A stretch of 37,503 bases of DNA, from IMG/VR virus record IMGVR_UViG_3300028840_002630, positions 1 through 37,503 of that record; one strand, written 5' to 3'. The position numbers were made by a program, and so were the translations under genes. The notes below the pieces were generated by a model. It saw only the letters and a list, made by a program, of their open reading frames with translations. It made no database searches and had not been told where the DNA came from. This DNA is from a virus. The number at the start of each line of letters is the position of its first letter. Positions within the stretch are counted from its first letter, which is position 1. This document shows, one piece after another, positions 27,588 to 34,321 of this stretch.

Positions 27588-28913
27588 TCATTTCCCCAGG
27601 TTTGCGGCTTCCGCGCCTTCGCCCTGCCGGTCGCGGATCTCCTCGAGTATTCCGTTGGCCCGGCCCAGTTGGTCGACCTGGCGACGGGCCAACTGCTCGA
27701 CGTTCTTCTGAGGATCGTTGCCGCCGAACCGGTGGCGGATGATCGCCGAATAGGCCTCCCGGCTGCCGCGCTCCATGACGGCCGCGAAGTCGGGCCCGGT
27801 CCGGCGACGCGCCAGCGCGGCCGAGGCTCCGCCGGCCGCATTCAGATCGCGCTCGCGCGGCTCGAAAACCTTCGGCTTGTCGAAGTCGGCCAGTTGCCGC
27901 TCGAGGTCCTTGATGGTCCGCTCGAGATCCTCGCTGAACGCGGTCACAAACTCCTCGGACGGCGCCATGCCTGGGTCGCCCGGCAACAGCGCGCCGGCAA
28001 GACCGACCGTCATGCCGTTGCGCTGGAACTGCCGCAGCACGTCCCATGCCGGAGACTTGAAAAGCTCGGCTTCTGCCTGCACGATCCAGGCGACGGCCTT
28101 GGTGACCTGGAGCTGCATGTACTTGAACGCCCGGATGATCTCGTGCGCGGCGGCCGGCAGCAGGTCGGTGCAGGCGTCGGCCAGCATCTCGATGTCGTCG
28201 GCCAGGTCGACCACGACGTTTGCCGTGAGACCCTCTACCGACCGGCCGAGTTTCATCATCGAATCGTTGGCCGCCTCGACCTTGGCCGCGTCGAGTCGCG
28301 AGTACATCAGCCCGAGCCGCTCCGCCTCGTCGGCCGCGTCGGCCAGCCCGTCCTTACCCAGGTCGAGCGTGTTCAAGAGGCTCATGTTGGCCTTACTGAA
28401 GATGTTGGCCGCGATCGCGGCACGCTTGCCCGGCTCCTCGATCCCCTGCAGCCGCTCGGCGATCTCCCGAAAGGCGTCGGCCGGGTTCATCGCGGCCAGG
28501 CGTTCGGCGTCGAGGCCCAACTCCCCGAGCGCGGCCTTGGCCGCCCCGCCGCCTCGGGCCGCTTCTCCGAGCCGCTTGGCCATCGTTTGCAGGCCCGCGT
28601 CCAGAGCGTCGGCACCGGCGCCGGTCAGCTCGGCCGCGTGCCGCAGGCCGATCAGGTCCTCGGTCGTCGTGCCGATCCGGTCGGAGAGCTTTGCAGTGGC
28701 GTCGATCGCCGCCATCTGCTTCTTGGCCATCGCCACGAACCCGCCGGCGACCATCCCGCCGGTCAACAACGCGCCCAGGCCGCCCAGCTTGCCGGTCAGC
28801 CCCGAGACCTTCGAGCGCAGCGTCGTCACACCGCGGCCCGCCTTCGCCATACGCGAAGTGAACTGCTGCGTGTGCGCCGTCAGCTTGACTATCAAGTTTC
28901 CGATCGTGGCCAT
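27588..28913 (-). CDS. Tail tape measure protein (short)
   Basis: The 441-residue product starts MATIGNLIVKLTAHTQQFT, the usual TMP opening, then has helices and small-residue segments (LGGLGALLTGGMVAGGFVAMA) and blocks typical of TMPs (LSDRIGTTTEDLIGLRHAAELTG, AAIAANIFSKANMSLL). The C-terminus is helical. It sets tail length; at about 1.5 Angstrom per residue this suggests a tail of roughly 65 nm. It follows the tail chaperone genes as expected. A conserved leader precedes the ATG. Confidence 0.85.
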   Translation of the reverse strand: MATIGNLIVKLTAHTQQFTSRMAKAGRGVTTLRSKVSGLTGKLGGLGALLTGGMVAGGFVAMAKKQMAAIDATAKLSDRIGTTTEDLIGLRHAAELTGAGADALDAGLQTMAKRLGEAARGGGAAKAALGELGLDAERLAAMNPADAFREIAERLQGIEEPGKRAAIAANIFSKANMSLLNTLDLGKDGLADAADEAERLGLMYSRLDAAKVEAANDSMMKLGRSVEGLTANVVVDLADDIEMLADACTDLLPAAAHEIIRAFKYMQLQVTKAVAWIVQAEAELFKSPAWDVLRQFQRNGMTVGLAGALLPGDPGMAPSEEFVTAFSEDLERTIKDLERQLADFDKPKVFEPRERDLNAAGGASAALARRRTGPDFAAVMERGSREAYSAIIRHRFGGNDPQKNVEQLARRQVDQLGRANGILEEIRDRQGEGAEAANLGK

Positions 28914-29036
28914 TTTGGTTGTCGTGACAACGGAATCGGTTGGGGGGCTGGTTTCGAGCGTCGGGCTTTGAGCGATGAGCTATGAGCATTGAGGAAGACC
29001 CTCTGGCTCATTGCTCACTGCTCAAGGCTCACTGCT
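28914..29036 (-). repeat. Leader element L and A-family hairpin, loop AAGACCCTCTGG
   Basis: Before ATG 28913: CACGACAACCAAA, CCGATTCCGT and CCCGACGCTCGAAA. Then A-family arms (GCTCAAAG, and TGAGC units) enclose AAGACCCTCTGG. This is the full composite junction cassette, about 120 bases. Confidence 0.8.
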
Positions 29037-29385
29037 TACCTCCGATCGCCCGTTCCAGCTTGGCCCAGATCCGGGCGGCGTTCTCGTCGATCTCTTCCTG
29101 CGTCGGCTCCTCGTCCTCTTCCAACGCGTCGAACTTCAGCACGTAATCGTCCGGCCGCCGGTCGTCGGCCCCGGCGGCCGACATGAAGTTAGCGACGATC
29201 GCCGTGAGTTGACCCCGCGACAACTCGGTCCGCTCTTCGCCCCACGGCGACAGCTTGAATATGGCCATCCACTCGGCGAACTCGCGGCTGTCGACCCGGG
29301 CCTGGGCCTCAGCCACGCTGCAGTGCAGTACCGTGCGCGCTAGGAAGAACCAAAATCGTCGCTCGGGTCGCTCTCGGAGTTTTTT
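29029..29385 (-). CDS. Tail assembly chaperone, T part of the -1 frameshift product
   Basis: In the -1 frame after the slippery site the sequence reads LRERPERRFWFFLARTV and continues into VAEAQARVDSREFAEWMAIF, KLSPWGEERTELSRGQLTAI, then an acidic tail ending LERAIGGKQ. This is the DUF4035/GpT-like half of the GT fusion found in long-tailed phages, usually translated only as part of that fusion. A GTG at 29316 could start it alone, but continuity to the slippery site argues for frameshifting. It binds the tape measure and tail tube proteins during assembly. Confidence 0.8.
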   Translation of the reverse strand, partial: KKLRERPERRFWFFLARTVLHCSVAEAQARVDSREFAEWMAIFKLSPWGEERTELSRGQLTAIVANFMSAAGADDRRPDDYVLKFDALEEDEEPTQEEIDENAARIWAKLERAIGGKQ

Positions 29386-29795
29386 GCCAGTTCCTCGACG
29401 TCGTCATCGGAGATCCGGCTGAGCCGTTGCGCCACGTCGAAGATCCGATCCAGCGGCGCCGCGTTCTTCTCGCCGAGCCATCCGATATCTTTTTCTTGGA
29501 ATAGGGCCTTTCCATCCGCGTTGCACGTCGCCATGACGACCAGCCGCGCGCGGATGTTTCGCAAGTTCAGCCGGCGGTCCTTGCCGCGGCCGGTGATCGA
29601 CGCATCCTCGAACGCGTCGCGCTCGCGGCCGGAGAGGTTGCGCACGTAAACGCAGCCCTTCCACTCGGGCACGAACAGCCGCTCGATCACCTGGTCGTCG
29701 ATCGCTCGCACGGTCGCCGCGTCGAGATCCGGCGTGTCGATCTGGTCCTCGAACTCCTCGCCGTCGGCCGGTGGAGCAACTTGGTTTGCCGGCAT
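29340..29795 (-). CDS. Tail assembly chaperone, G part
   Basis: The 151-residue product starts MPANQVAPPADGEEF after a conserved leader and has a folded core (IDDQVIERLFVPEWKGCVYVRNLSGRERDAF in pieces, RLVVMATCNADGKALF). It ends DDVEELAKNSESDPSD before the stop. It precedes the T part and the tape measure gene, the standard place of GpG-like chaperones. Near its end is the slippery heptamer A-AAA-AAC at 29379-29385. Confidence 0.82.
   Translation of the reverse strand: MPANQVAPPADGEEFEDQIDTPDLDAATVRAIDDQVIERLFVPEWKGCVYVRNLSGRERDAFEDASITGRGKDRRLNLRNIRARLVVMATCNADGKALFQEKDIGWLGEKNAAPLDRIFDVAQRLSRISDDDVEELAKNSESDPSDDFGSS
29379..29385 (-). promoter_or_regulatory. Slippery heptamer A AAA AAC for -1 frameshifting
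   Basis: The zero-frame codons are GCA AAA AAC. This is a classic XXXYYYZ slippery site, 43 bases before the G stop. The -1 frame continues without a stop into the T part. Confidence 0.8.
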
Positions 29796-29912
29796 GTTTT
29801 GGTTCCTGTGATAAGGGAATCGGATTGAACGCGTGCTTCGAGCGTCGGGCTATGAGCTGTGAGCTATGAGCAAACCCTCTGGCTCACTGCTCATAGCTCA
29901 TCGCTCACTGCC
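29796..29912 (-). repeat. Leader element L and A-family hairpin
   Basis: Before ATG 29795: CACAGGAACCAAAAC, CCGATTCCC and GACGCTCGAAGCACGCG, then A-family arms around AACCCTCTGG. The right arm reaches into the end of the 29891 gene. Confidence 0.8.
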
Positions 29913-30319
29913 TCGTCGGACTCGGGCTCCGCTTCCGGCTCCGGCTCGACTTCGGGCTCCGCTTCCGGCTCCGGCTCGATCGTCGTCAGCCCGAGCGTGG
30001 TCGTCAGCGGCCCGAGCAGCTCGGCCGGCTTGACGCGGTACTTCGGCCGGCCGGCCGGATCGGCCGCGTCGATGCCGACGACGATCGGCTTGCCGACCAG
30101 GCCGCCCAGGACGGCGGCGACCTGCTCCGGCTCCAGGGCCAACGGTTCGAGGTCCTCGCCGGCCGGTTCCGCTCGCTTGAGTCGTGCGGCGTAGTGTCGG
30201 GCCCGGCGTGGCGTGGTCCACATCAGCAGGCAGTCGATTCCGTCGAGCGACACAAGCGACGCCTCGGCCGGGTCGACCGAGCCAGCCGGCACGAGCAGGA
30301 CATGCGGGTGAGCGGTCAT
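29891..30319 (-). CDS. Hypothetical tail-region protein with Glu-Pro repeat tail
   Basis: The 142-residue product MTAHPHVLLVPAGSV has a folded part to about residue 108 (PRRARHYAARLKRAEPAG, VAAVLGGLVGKPIVVGID), then a tail of EPEPEAEPE repeats and SDEAVSDEL. The last residues derive from an A-family repeat. Its place between tail tube and tail chaperones is common for small tail-completion or unknown proteins. Confidence 0.65.
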   Translation of the reverse strand: MTAHPHVLLVPAGSVDPAEASLVSLDGIDCLLMWTTPRRARHYAARLKRAEPAGEDLEPLALEPEQVAAVLGGLVGKPIVVGIDAADPAGRPKYRVKPAELLGPLTTTLGLTTIEPEPEAEPEVEPEPEAEPESDEAVSDEL

Positions 30320-30364
30320 GAGTCTTTCCTCGTGGTAGTAGGGAATTCAATCCGACGCGACCGA

Positions 30365-30748
30365 TTAGGTGTCCGCCCAGTCGGGCTCGCCGGTCAGCTT
30401 GAATGTGATGCTCTCGACCATCTTTTGGCCGAGCGTACCTTGCACCTCGCCCTTCTTGCTGAGGTTCGCGCTGCAAGAAAACCCGTTGGTCGCGCCGGTC
30501 GGCCAGGAGATCGCCAGCGTGTCGGCCGTGCCCAGCGCGGGGATCGTGGCGTCGGGATCGAAGGCCAGGACCAACGTCACTTCGCCGGCGTCCTTCAACG
30601 CGGAGATGAACGTCCGCCAGTCGTTGGTCGACGCCTGGTCGGTCGAGTCGATCTGCTCGGCCTCTTCGCCGGCGTGGTTCACGTCGACCAGCTCGGCCGA
30701 GAGCGTCGAGAAGCTGACGACGATTCCGGTTGCCGCGTATTGTGCCAT
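30365..30748 (-). CDS. Major tail tube protein
   Basis: The 127-residue product MAQYAATGIVVSFSTL has the beta-rich pattern of phage tail tube proteins: SAELVDVNHAGEEAEQIDSTD, DWRTFISALKDAGEVTLVLAFDP and a final strand VESITFKLTGEPDWADT. It lies just after the tail terminator gene, the canonical place. Many copies stack into the non-contractile tail. Confidence 0.82.
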   Translation of the reverse strand: MAQYAATGIVVSFSTLSAELVDVNHAGEEAEQIDSTDQASTNDWRTFISALKDAGEVTLVLAFDPDATIPALGTADTLAISWPTGATNGFSCSANLSKKGEVQGTLGQKMVESITFKLTGEPDWADT

Positions 30749-30759
30749 GACTCGTTACC

Positions 30760-31170
30760 TCATTCTCGATACAGGATCCGCGTGTCCAAACTTCCCTGGT
30801 ACCAGACCTCTTCGCCGCCGCCGGCCGTCCGATGGGCGTCGAGGATTCGGTTCTCGACGAACACCCTCTCGACGGTCACCGCCGGATCGGCGATTTCTCC
30901 GCTCAGGCCGGCGATCGCCTGGCGGACCGCGTCGCGGATCTGCCGGCACTCGCCGACGCTGGTGCTCCAGGCGTCGAGTTGCACCCGCGCGTCGATCAGG
31001 CTGTCGGAGCCGGTCTGGTGGTGGCCGCCGGCGGCGGTGATCTCGGTAATCACCAGGCACGCCTTCGTCTGCCGCTGCGGACGTTGCTGTTGGTAGACCC
31101 GCTGGCCGATCAGTGCGGTAACGGCCTCCTGCTGGCAGAGCCAATCGTGCAGTGCTTCGTAGAGCGTCAT
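30760..31170 (-). CDS. Tail terminator/completion protein, DUF3168-like
   Basis: The 136-residue product begins MTLYEALHDWLCQQEAV and continues LIGQRVYQQQRPQ, ACLVITEITAAGG and LIDARVQLDAWSTSVGECRQI, a standard DUF3168 pattern (gpU-like tail terminator). The ATG overlaps the upstream stop as ATGA. It would cap the tail tube and join it to the head. Confidence 0.85.
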   Translation of the reverse strand: MTLYEALHDWLCQQEAVTALIGQRVYQQQRPQRQTKACLVITEITAAGGHHQTGSDSLIDARVQLDAWSTSVGECRQIRDAVRQAIAGLSGEIADPAVTVERVFVENRILDAHRTAGGGEEVWYQGSLDTRILYRE

Positions 31171-31607
31171 GACTTGGCCGCCTCCCGCTCGATGCCGGTC
31201 TTGATGTGCGATTGCATGGCGACCATCGCCGGTCCCTTCTGCTCCTCGTAGGCTCGCCGCATGAAGCCGGTCGCCGGGCTGTGCGCGGTGCCGAACTCGA
31301 CCAGGTGGGCGTATTTCACCGGGTCGCGGTACTGGGTCGCACCGTCGGGCAACGTGACCTCTTTGCCTTGTCCCTTGCGCGGGCCCAGCACGCTGAGCAC
31401 GACGCCGCGGGCGAAGTAGCTCTTGAGCTTCTTGCCCATCGACTTGGCCAGCAGGCCCGTCTCGCGCGGCGCGTTGCGACGGGCCGCCTTGACCAGCGGC
31501 GTGGCCGACTTGTTGACCGCCTGCCGGACCACCTTGCGATGGACCTTCCCCGGCAAGCTATCCAGCTTGCGGATCAACCGGTCGGCGCCGATCAACTGGG
31601 CGGTCAT
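31167..31607 (-). CDS. HK97 gp10-like head-tail joining protein
   Basis: The 146-residue product reads MTAQLIGADRLIRKLDSLP, then VVRQAVNKSATPLVKAARRNAP, a signature of the HK97-gp10 family, and ends with YAHLVEFGTAHSPATGFMRRAYEE, where the LVEFGT and P-x-GFMR elements are typical. It overlaps both neighbours by four bases. The role is tail completion and head-tail joining. Confidence 0.88.
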   Translation of the reverse strand: MTAQLIGADRLIRKLDSLPGKVHRKVVRQAVNKSATPLVKAARRNAPRETGLLAKSMGKKLKSYFARGVVLSVLGPRKGQGKEVTLPDGATQYRDPVKYAHLVEFGTAHSPATGFMRRAYEEQKGPAMVAMQSHIKTGIEREAAKS

Positions 31608-31933
31608 TCGTCTTCCTTGCAGTCGATAATCAGTTCTTCGTTCCGCTCGCGCGGGTTGCGCGGCGGGCCGACGATGTGCAGCTCGCGGCTGCCGTACTTC
31701 AGTCGCATCCGGCTCGTGATCGTAAGGTCGGGCCGGTAGCGGATCCGCAGCCGGTGCGTGATCCGCGACGCAAGTTGCTCGGCGTCGACCGACTCGTCGC
31801 TCTTCAACGGGATCATTTCGGCCCAGACGGTGGCCAGGTCCTCCCAGACGCGGGTCACCTCGCCGCCGTGCGTGCTCTCGCGCGGCTGCTGGATCGTGAT
31901 CCGCTTGTCGAGTTTTCCGGAGTCGATGGGCAT
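31604..31933 (-). CDS. Head closure protein (SPP1 gp16/Phage_H_T_join-like)
   Basis: The 109-residue product MPIDSGKLDKRITIQQP has the expected order of strands: RVWEDLATVWAEMIPL, ITHRLRIRYRPDLTITSRMRL and ELHIVGPPRNPRERNEEL. This is the head-tail adaptor family. Palindrome copy 5 ends four bases before the ATG, in the ribosome-binding region. Confidence 0.87.
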   Translation of the reverse strand: MPIDSGKLDKRITIQQPRESTHGGEVTRVWEDLATVWAEMIPLKSDESVDAEQLASRITHRLRIRYRPDLTITSRMRLKYGSRELHIVGPPRNPRERNEELIIDCKEDE

Positions 31934-31937
31934 GGTC

Positions 31938-31953
31938 CATTTCGCGCGAAATG
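31938..31953. promoter_or_regulatory. parS-like palindrome, copy 5, at a start site
   Basis: CATTTCGCGCGAAATG lies between the connector stop (31962) and the head-closure ATG (31933), where a ribosome-binding site would normally be. Confidence 0.7.
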
Positions 31954-31961
31954 CCGCGCGG

Positions 31962-32522
31962 CTATGCGTTGTAGTTCCGGTCGCCGAGCAGTGCTTTGAC
32001 CACGCCGGGCAGGGCTCCGCCCGATTCGCGTTCGCGGTAGTATTCGGCGGCCAGGATCTTGATCGCCAGCCGGTAGTCGGCCGGCACGTCTTCGGGGTCG
32101 TCGCCGTAGCCGGCGACGTAGGTGATCGTTACCGCGTGGCGCTGGTCCCGAGTCACGGGCCAACTCTGCTGATGCTGCAATACCAAAACACCCGGGTCGC
32201 TGTCGGTGTCGGCGTCGTAGACGTCGGTCGACAGGGTCTGTGTGTCGCCCTCGGTGTCGACGTAGGTGATCGAGGTGATCGACTGCAAGGGCGGTCGCGG
32301 CAAGTCGATGGCCCCGTCGGCCGGGAAGGCGTCGAGCTTCAGCACCCAGGTCGCCGTGATCAACTGCCGCCGGAGCCGTTCCTCCGCGATCCGGATCGCC
32401 GCGGCCAGGTAGGCGTCGACCAGGTCGTCGTCGACCGTGTGCTCGATCTTGGCGTGATCTTTCACGTCCGATCGAGCGACGACCGTATTGACCGGAGCGA
32501 CGGTTTGGTTGTAGGCGTTCAT
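31962..32522 (-). CDS. Head-tail connector, HK97 gp6-like
   Basis: From MNAYNQTVAPVNTVVARSDV the product has VDAYLAAAIRIAEERLRRQLITATW, LPRPPLQSITSITYVDTEG and VPADYRLAIKILAAEYYRERE in order, the pattern of the gp6-like (Phage_connect_1) connector. A conserved leader CGCAACAACCAAA precedes the ATG and there is no Shine-Dalgarno. It docks on the portal and prepares the head for the tail. Confidence 0.85.
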   Translation of the reverse strand: MNAYNQTVAPVNTVVARSDVKDHAKIEHTVDDDLVDAYLAAAIRIAEERLRRQLITATWVLKLDAFPADGAIDLPRPPLQSITSITYVDTEGDTQTLSTDVYDADTDSDPGVLVLQHQQSWPVTRDQRHAVTITYVAGYGDDPEDVPADYRLAIKILAAEYYRERESGGALPGVVKALLGDRNYNA

Positions 32523-32646
32523 TTTGGTTGTTGCGATCACGGAATCGGTTGGAACGCGTGCGTCGGGCAGTGAGCTTTGAGCTATGAGCTACCAGGAAGA
32601 CCCTCGTCAATCGACAATCGTCAATCGACAATCGTCAATCACTCCT
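32523..32646 (-). repeat. Leader L, A-family arm and C-family repeats
   Basis: Before ATG 32522: CGCAACAACCAAA, CCGATTCCGTG and GCCCGACGCACGCG. Then an A-family arm, a shortened loop (AAGACCCTCG) and C-family GATTGAC/GATTGTC units in place of the second A arm. Confidence 0.8.
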
Positions 32647-33136
32647 CATAGCTCAGCGCGATCAGTTCCCGGATCTCGCCGGCGCTGACCTTGCCGATGT
32701 GCTTGATCGACTCGAGGCCCGGGCCGGCGTCGAACTCCTCGATCGCCGAACGGGTCAGGAGGTTCTTCTCCTTGAGCAGCGCGGCGTCGTTGCCGTCGAT
32801 CCCCAGCTCGTCGAGCGTCGGATCCGCTTCGTCGGTGGCGTCGGTCGCCTCGTCGGCCGGCTGGTTCGTCTCACCAGACGGCTGGTTCGTCTCGGACTCC
32901 TCGTCGTCGTCGGTCGGCTTGGGCTTGCCGTTGCCGGCCGCGGCGTTGTTCTCGGGCGGCCCGGGGGCGGCCGTCGTTTCGGCGCTCGGATTCTGCACGG
33001 AAAGGCTCCCGTCGAGTAGTTCGGCGTAGCCGCCACGGACCAGCGCTTCGCCGGTCGCCTGGTCGAACTCACGCTCGTCGCCCGGCCGCGCGCAACCTTG
33101 CGGACCGGCCATCGTCGTCTTCATTCTGACGCGCAT
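32639..33136 (-). CDS. Virion-region protein with C-terminal helix-hairpin-helix-like motif
   Basis: From MRVRMKTTMAGPQGCARPGDE the product has a small beta N-terminus (like RVRMKTTMAGP heads of capsid-region proteins), a long disordered Thr/Pro/Asp linker with NQPSGETNQPADEATDATDE, and a helical C-terminus (LLTRSAIEEFDAGPGLESI, IGKVSAGEIRELIAL) resembling helix-hairpin-helix modules. The end LSYEE is coded by A-family sequence. It lies between decoration and connector genes; a minor head protein is likely. Confidence 0.6.
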   Translation of the reverse strand: MRVRMKTTMAGPQGCARPGDEREFDQATGEALVRGGYAELLDGSLSVQNPSAETTAAPGPPENNAAAGNGKPKPTDDDEESETNQPSGETNQPADEATDATDEADPTLDELGIDGNDAALLKEKNLLTRSAIEEFDAGPGLESIKHIGKVSAGEIRELIALSYEE

Positions 33137-33236
33137 TTTTTGGTTCCTGTGTGACGTGACTTCAACAATCGACAATCATCAATCGACAATCGTCAATCCG
33201 TTTCACCCTTCACTCTTCACTCTTCAAACTTCGTCC
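33137..33236 (-). repeat. Short leader, C-family and B-family repeats
   Basis: CACACAGGAACCAAAAA precedes ATG 33136; upstream are GATTGTC/GATTGAT units and TTCACTC/TTCACCC units. The B repeat provides the stop codon of the 33224 gene. Confidence 0.75.
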
Positions 33237-33646
33237 GGCGAGATCCCCAGCACTTCCGCGGCCAGCGTGGCCGCGTCGTGCGCGGTCGGCTTCTTCCGCG
33301 CGCGATACTGGATCGCGATCGTCCCGCCGTAGGTGATGTCGTTGCCGGCGCGAGCTACCGTAGTGCGGACGTAGCGGTCGGTCGGTCGGTAGACGTCGAT
33401 CAGCAGGAACGTGTCGTTGTCGTCGACCAGCGCGTTCATCTCCGATAGCGCGTTGAACGTGCTGTCGTCGCTTGACTGATAGGCGGTGACAGCGAGCAGG
33501 GCGGCGCCGGCAAACTCGCCGACGATCCCCACGAACATCACGCCGTCGAAGCCCGTCATGTCGACGCTCGCGCCGGTCGCGCCGGTCTGGCCGGCGGCCA
33601 GCGGCGCCTGCACGAGCGTGATCTTGACGCCCTTCGACAAATTCAT
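33224..33646 (-). CDS. Decoration-like protein, paralogue 2
   Basis: The 140-residue product MNLSKGVKITLVQAPL shares most of its sequence with the gene at 33784-34212: FDGVMFVGIVG, QSSDDSTFNALS, LLIDVYRPTDRYVRT, YGGTIAIQYRARKKPT and LGISPDE. Two tandem copies right after the major capsid gene suggest capsid decoration or stabilising proteins, with the two variants perhaps at different capsid positions. The stop lies in a B-family repeat. Confidence 0.72.
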   Translation of the reverse strand: MNLSKGVKITLVQAPLAAGQTGATGASVDMTGFDGVMFVGIVGEFAGAALLAVTAYQSSDDSTFNALSEMNALVDDNDTFLLIDVYRPTDRYVRTTVARAGNDITYGGTIAIQYRARKKPTAHDAATLAAEVLGISPDEV

Positions 33647-33785
33647 TTGTTTTGATTGTTGTGTGACGGGAATCAAATGGGACGCGTGCTTCGTGCGTCG
33701 GGCTTTGAGCCATGAGCTTTGAGCCATGAGCCTTGAGGAAGCCCCTCTGGCTCGCTGCTCATCGCTCACTGCTCATCGCTCGATC
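33647..33785 (-). repeat. Leader L and A-family hairpin (loop AAGCCCCTCTGG)
   Basis: Before ATG 33646: CACACAACAATCAAAACAA, TGATTCCCGT and CCCGACGCACGAAGCACGCG, then A-family arms around AAGCCCCTCTGG. Confidence 0.8.
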
Positions 33786-34212
33786 AGCTTTCGTCCGGCG
33801 AGATCCCCAGGACCTGGGCGGCCAGCGTGCTCGCGTCCTGCACGGTCGGCTTCTTGCGGGCCTTGTACTGGATCGCGATCGTGCCGCCGTAGACGCTGTC
33901 GGCCGTGCCGCGGGTCAGCGCGGTTCGGACGTAGCGGTCGGTCGGGCGGTAGACGTCGAGCAAGAGGAACTTGTCGTCGTCGGCAGCGCCGGCCTCCGCG
34001 CTGATCCCGCTCAGCGCGTTGAACGTGCTGTCGTCGCTCGACTGTTCGGCGGCCAGGGTCACCGTGCCGGTGGCCGCGATCGTGCCGACGATGCCGAGGA
34101 ACATCACGCCGTCAAAACCCTCCATGTCGACGCTATCCGAATCCGGATCCGTCGCGCCGTCGGCCAGCGCGACTTGCACGAGCGTGCACTTTACTTCCTT
34201 ACAGAGATTCAT
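33784..34212 (-). CDS. Decoration-like protein, paralogue 1
   Basis: The 142-residue product MNLCKEVKCTLVQVAL has FDGVMFLGIVG, EQSSDDSTFNALSG, LLLDVYRPTDRYVRTAL, YGGTIAIQYKARKKPT and LGISPDE. It is clearly related to the following gene, differing mainly in the N-terminal loop and middle. It is the first gene after the major capsid gene. A conserved leader ends AGCGAGCAAAAA before the ATG. Confidence 0.72.
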   Translation of the reverse strand: MNLCKEVKCTLVQVALADGATDPDSDSVDMEGFDGVMFLGIVGTIAATGTVTLAAEQSSDDSTFNALSGISAEAGAADDDKFLLLDVYRPTDRYVRTALTRGTADSVYGGTIAIQYKARKKPTVQDASTLAAQVLGISPDES

Positions 34213-34321
34213 TTTTTGCTCGCTGTGTTGAGTGAACGGTTGGGTGATGCGTTTCGAGCGTCGAGCTGTAAGCGGCGAGCCTGGCCGGCTCACCGCTCAC
34301 TGCTCATGGCTCACAGCTCGA
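34213..34321 (-). repeat. Leader L and A-family arms
   Basis: AACACAGCGAGCAAAAA, CCGTTCAC and CTCGACGCTCGAAACGC precede ATG 34212; A-family GCTCA/TGAGC units follow up to the capsid stop. Confidence 0.75.

Noticed and set aside
26793-28985. Long plus-strand frame of 730 codons
   Set aside because: Antisense to the tape measure and tail genes; no recognisable protein pattern and no ribosome-binding site.
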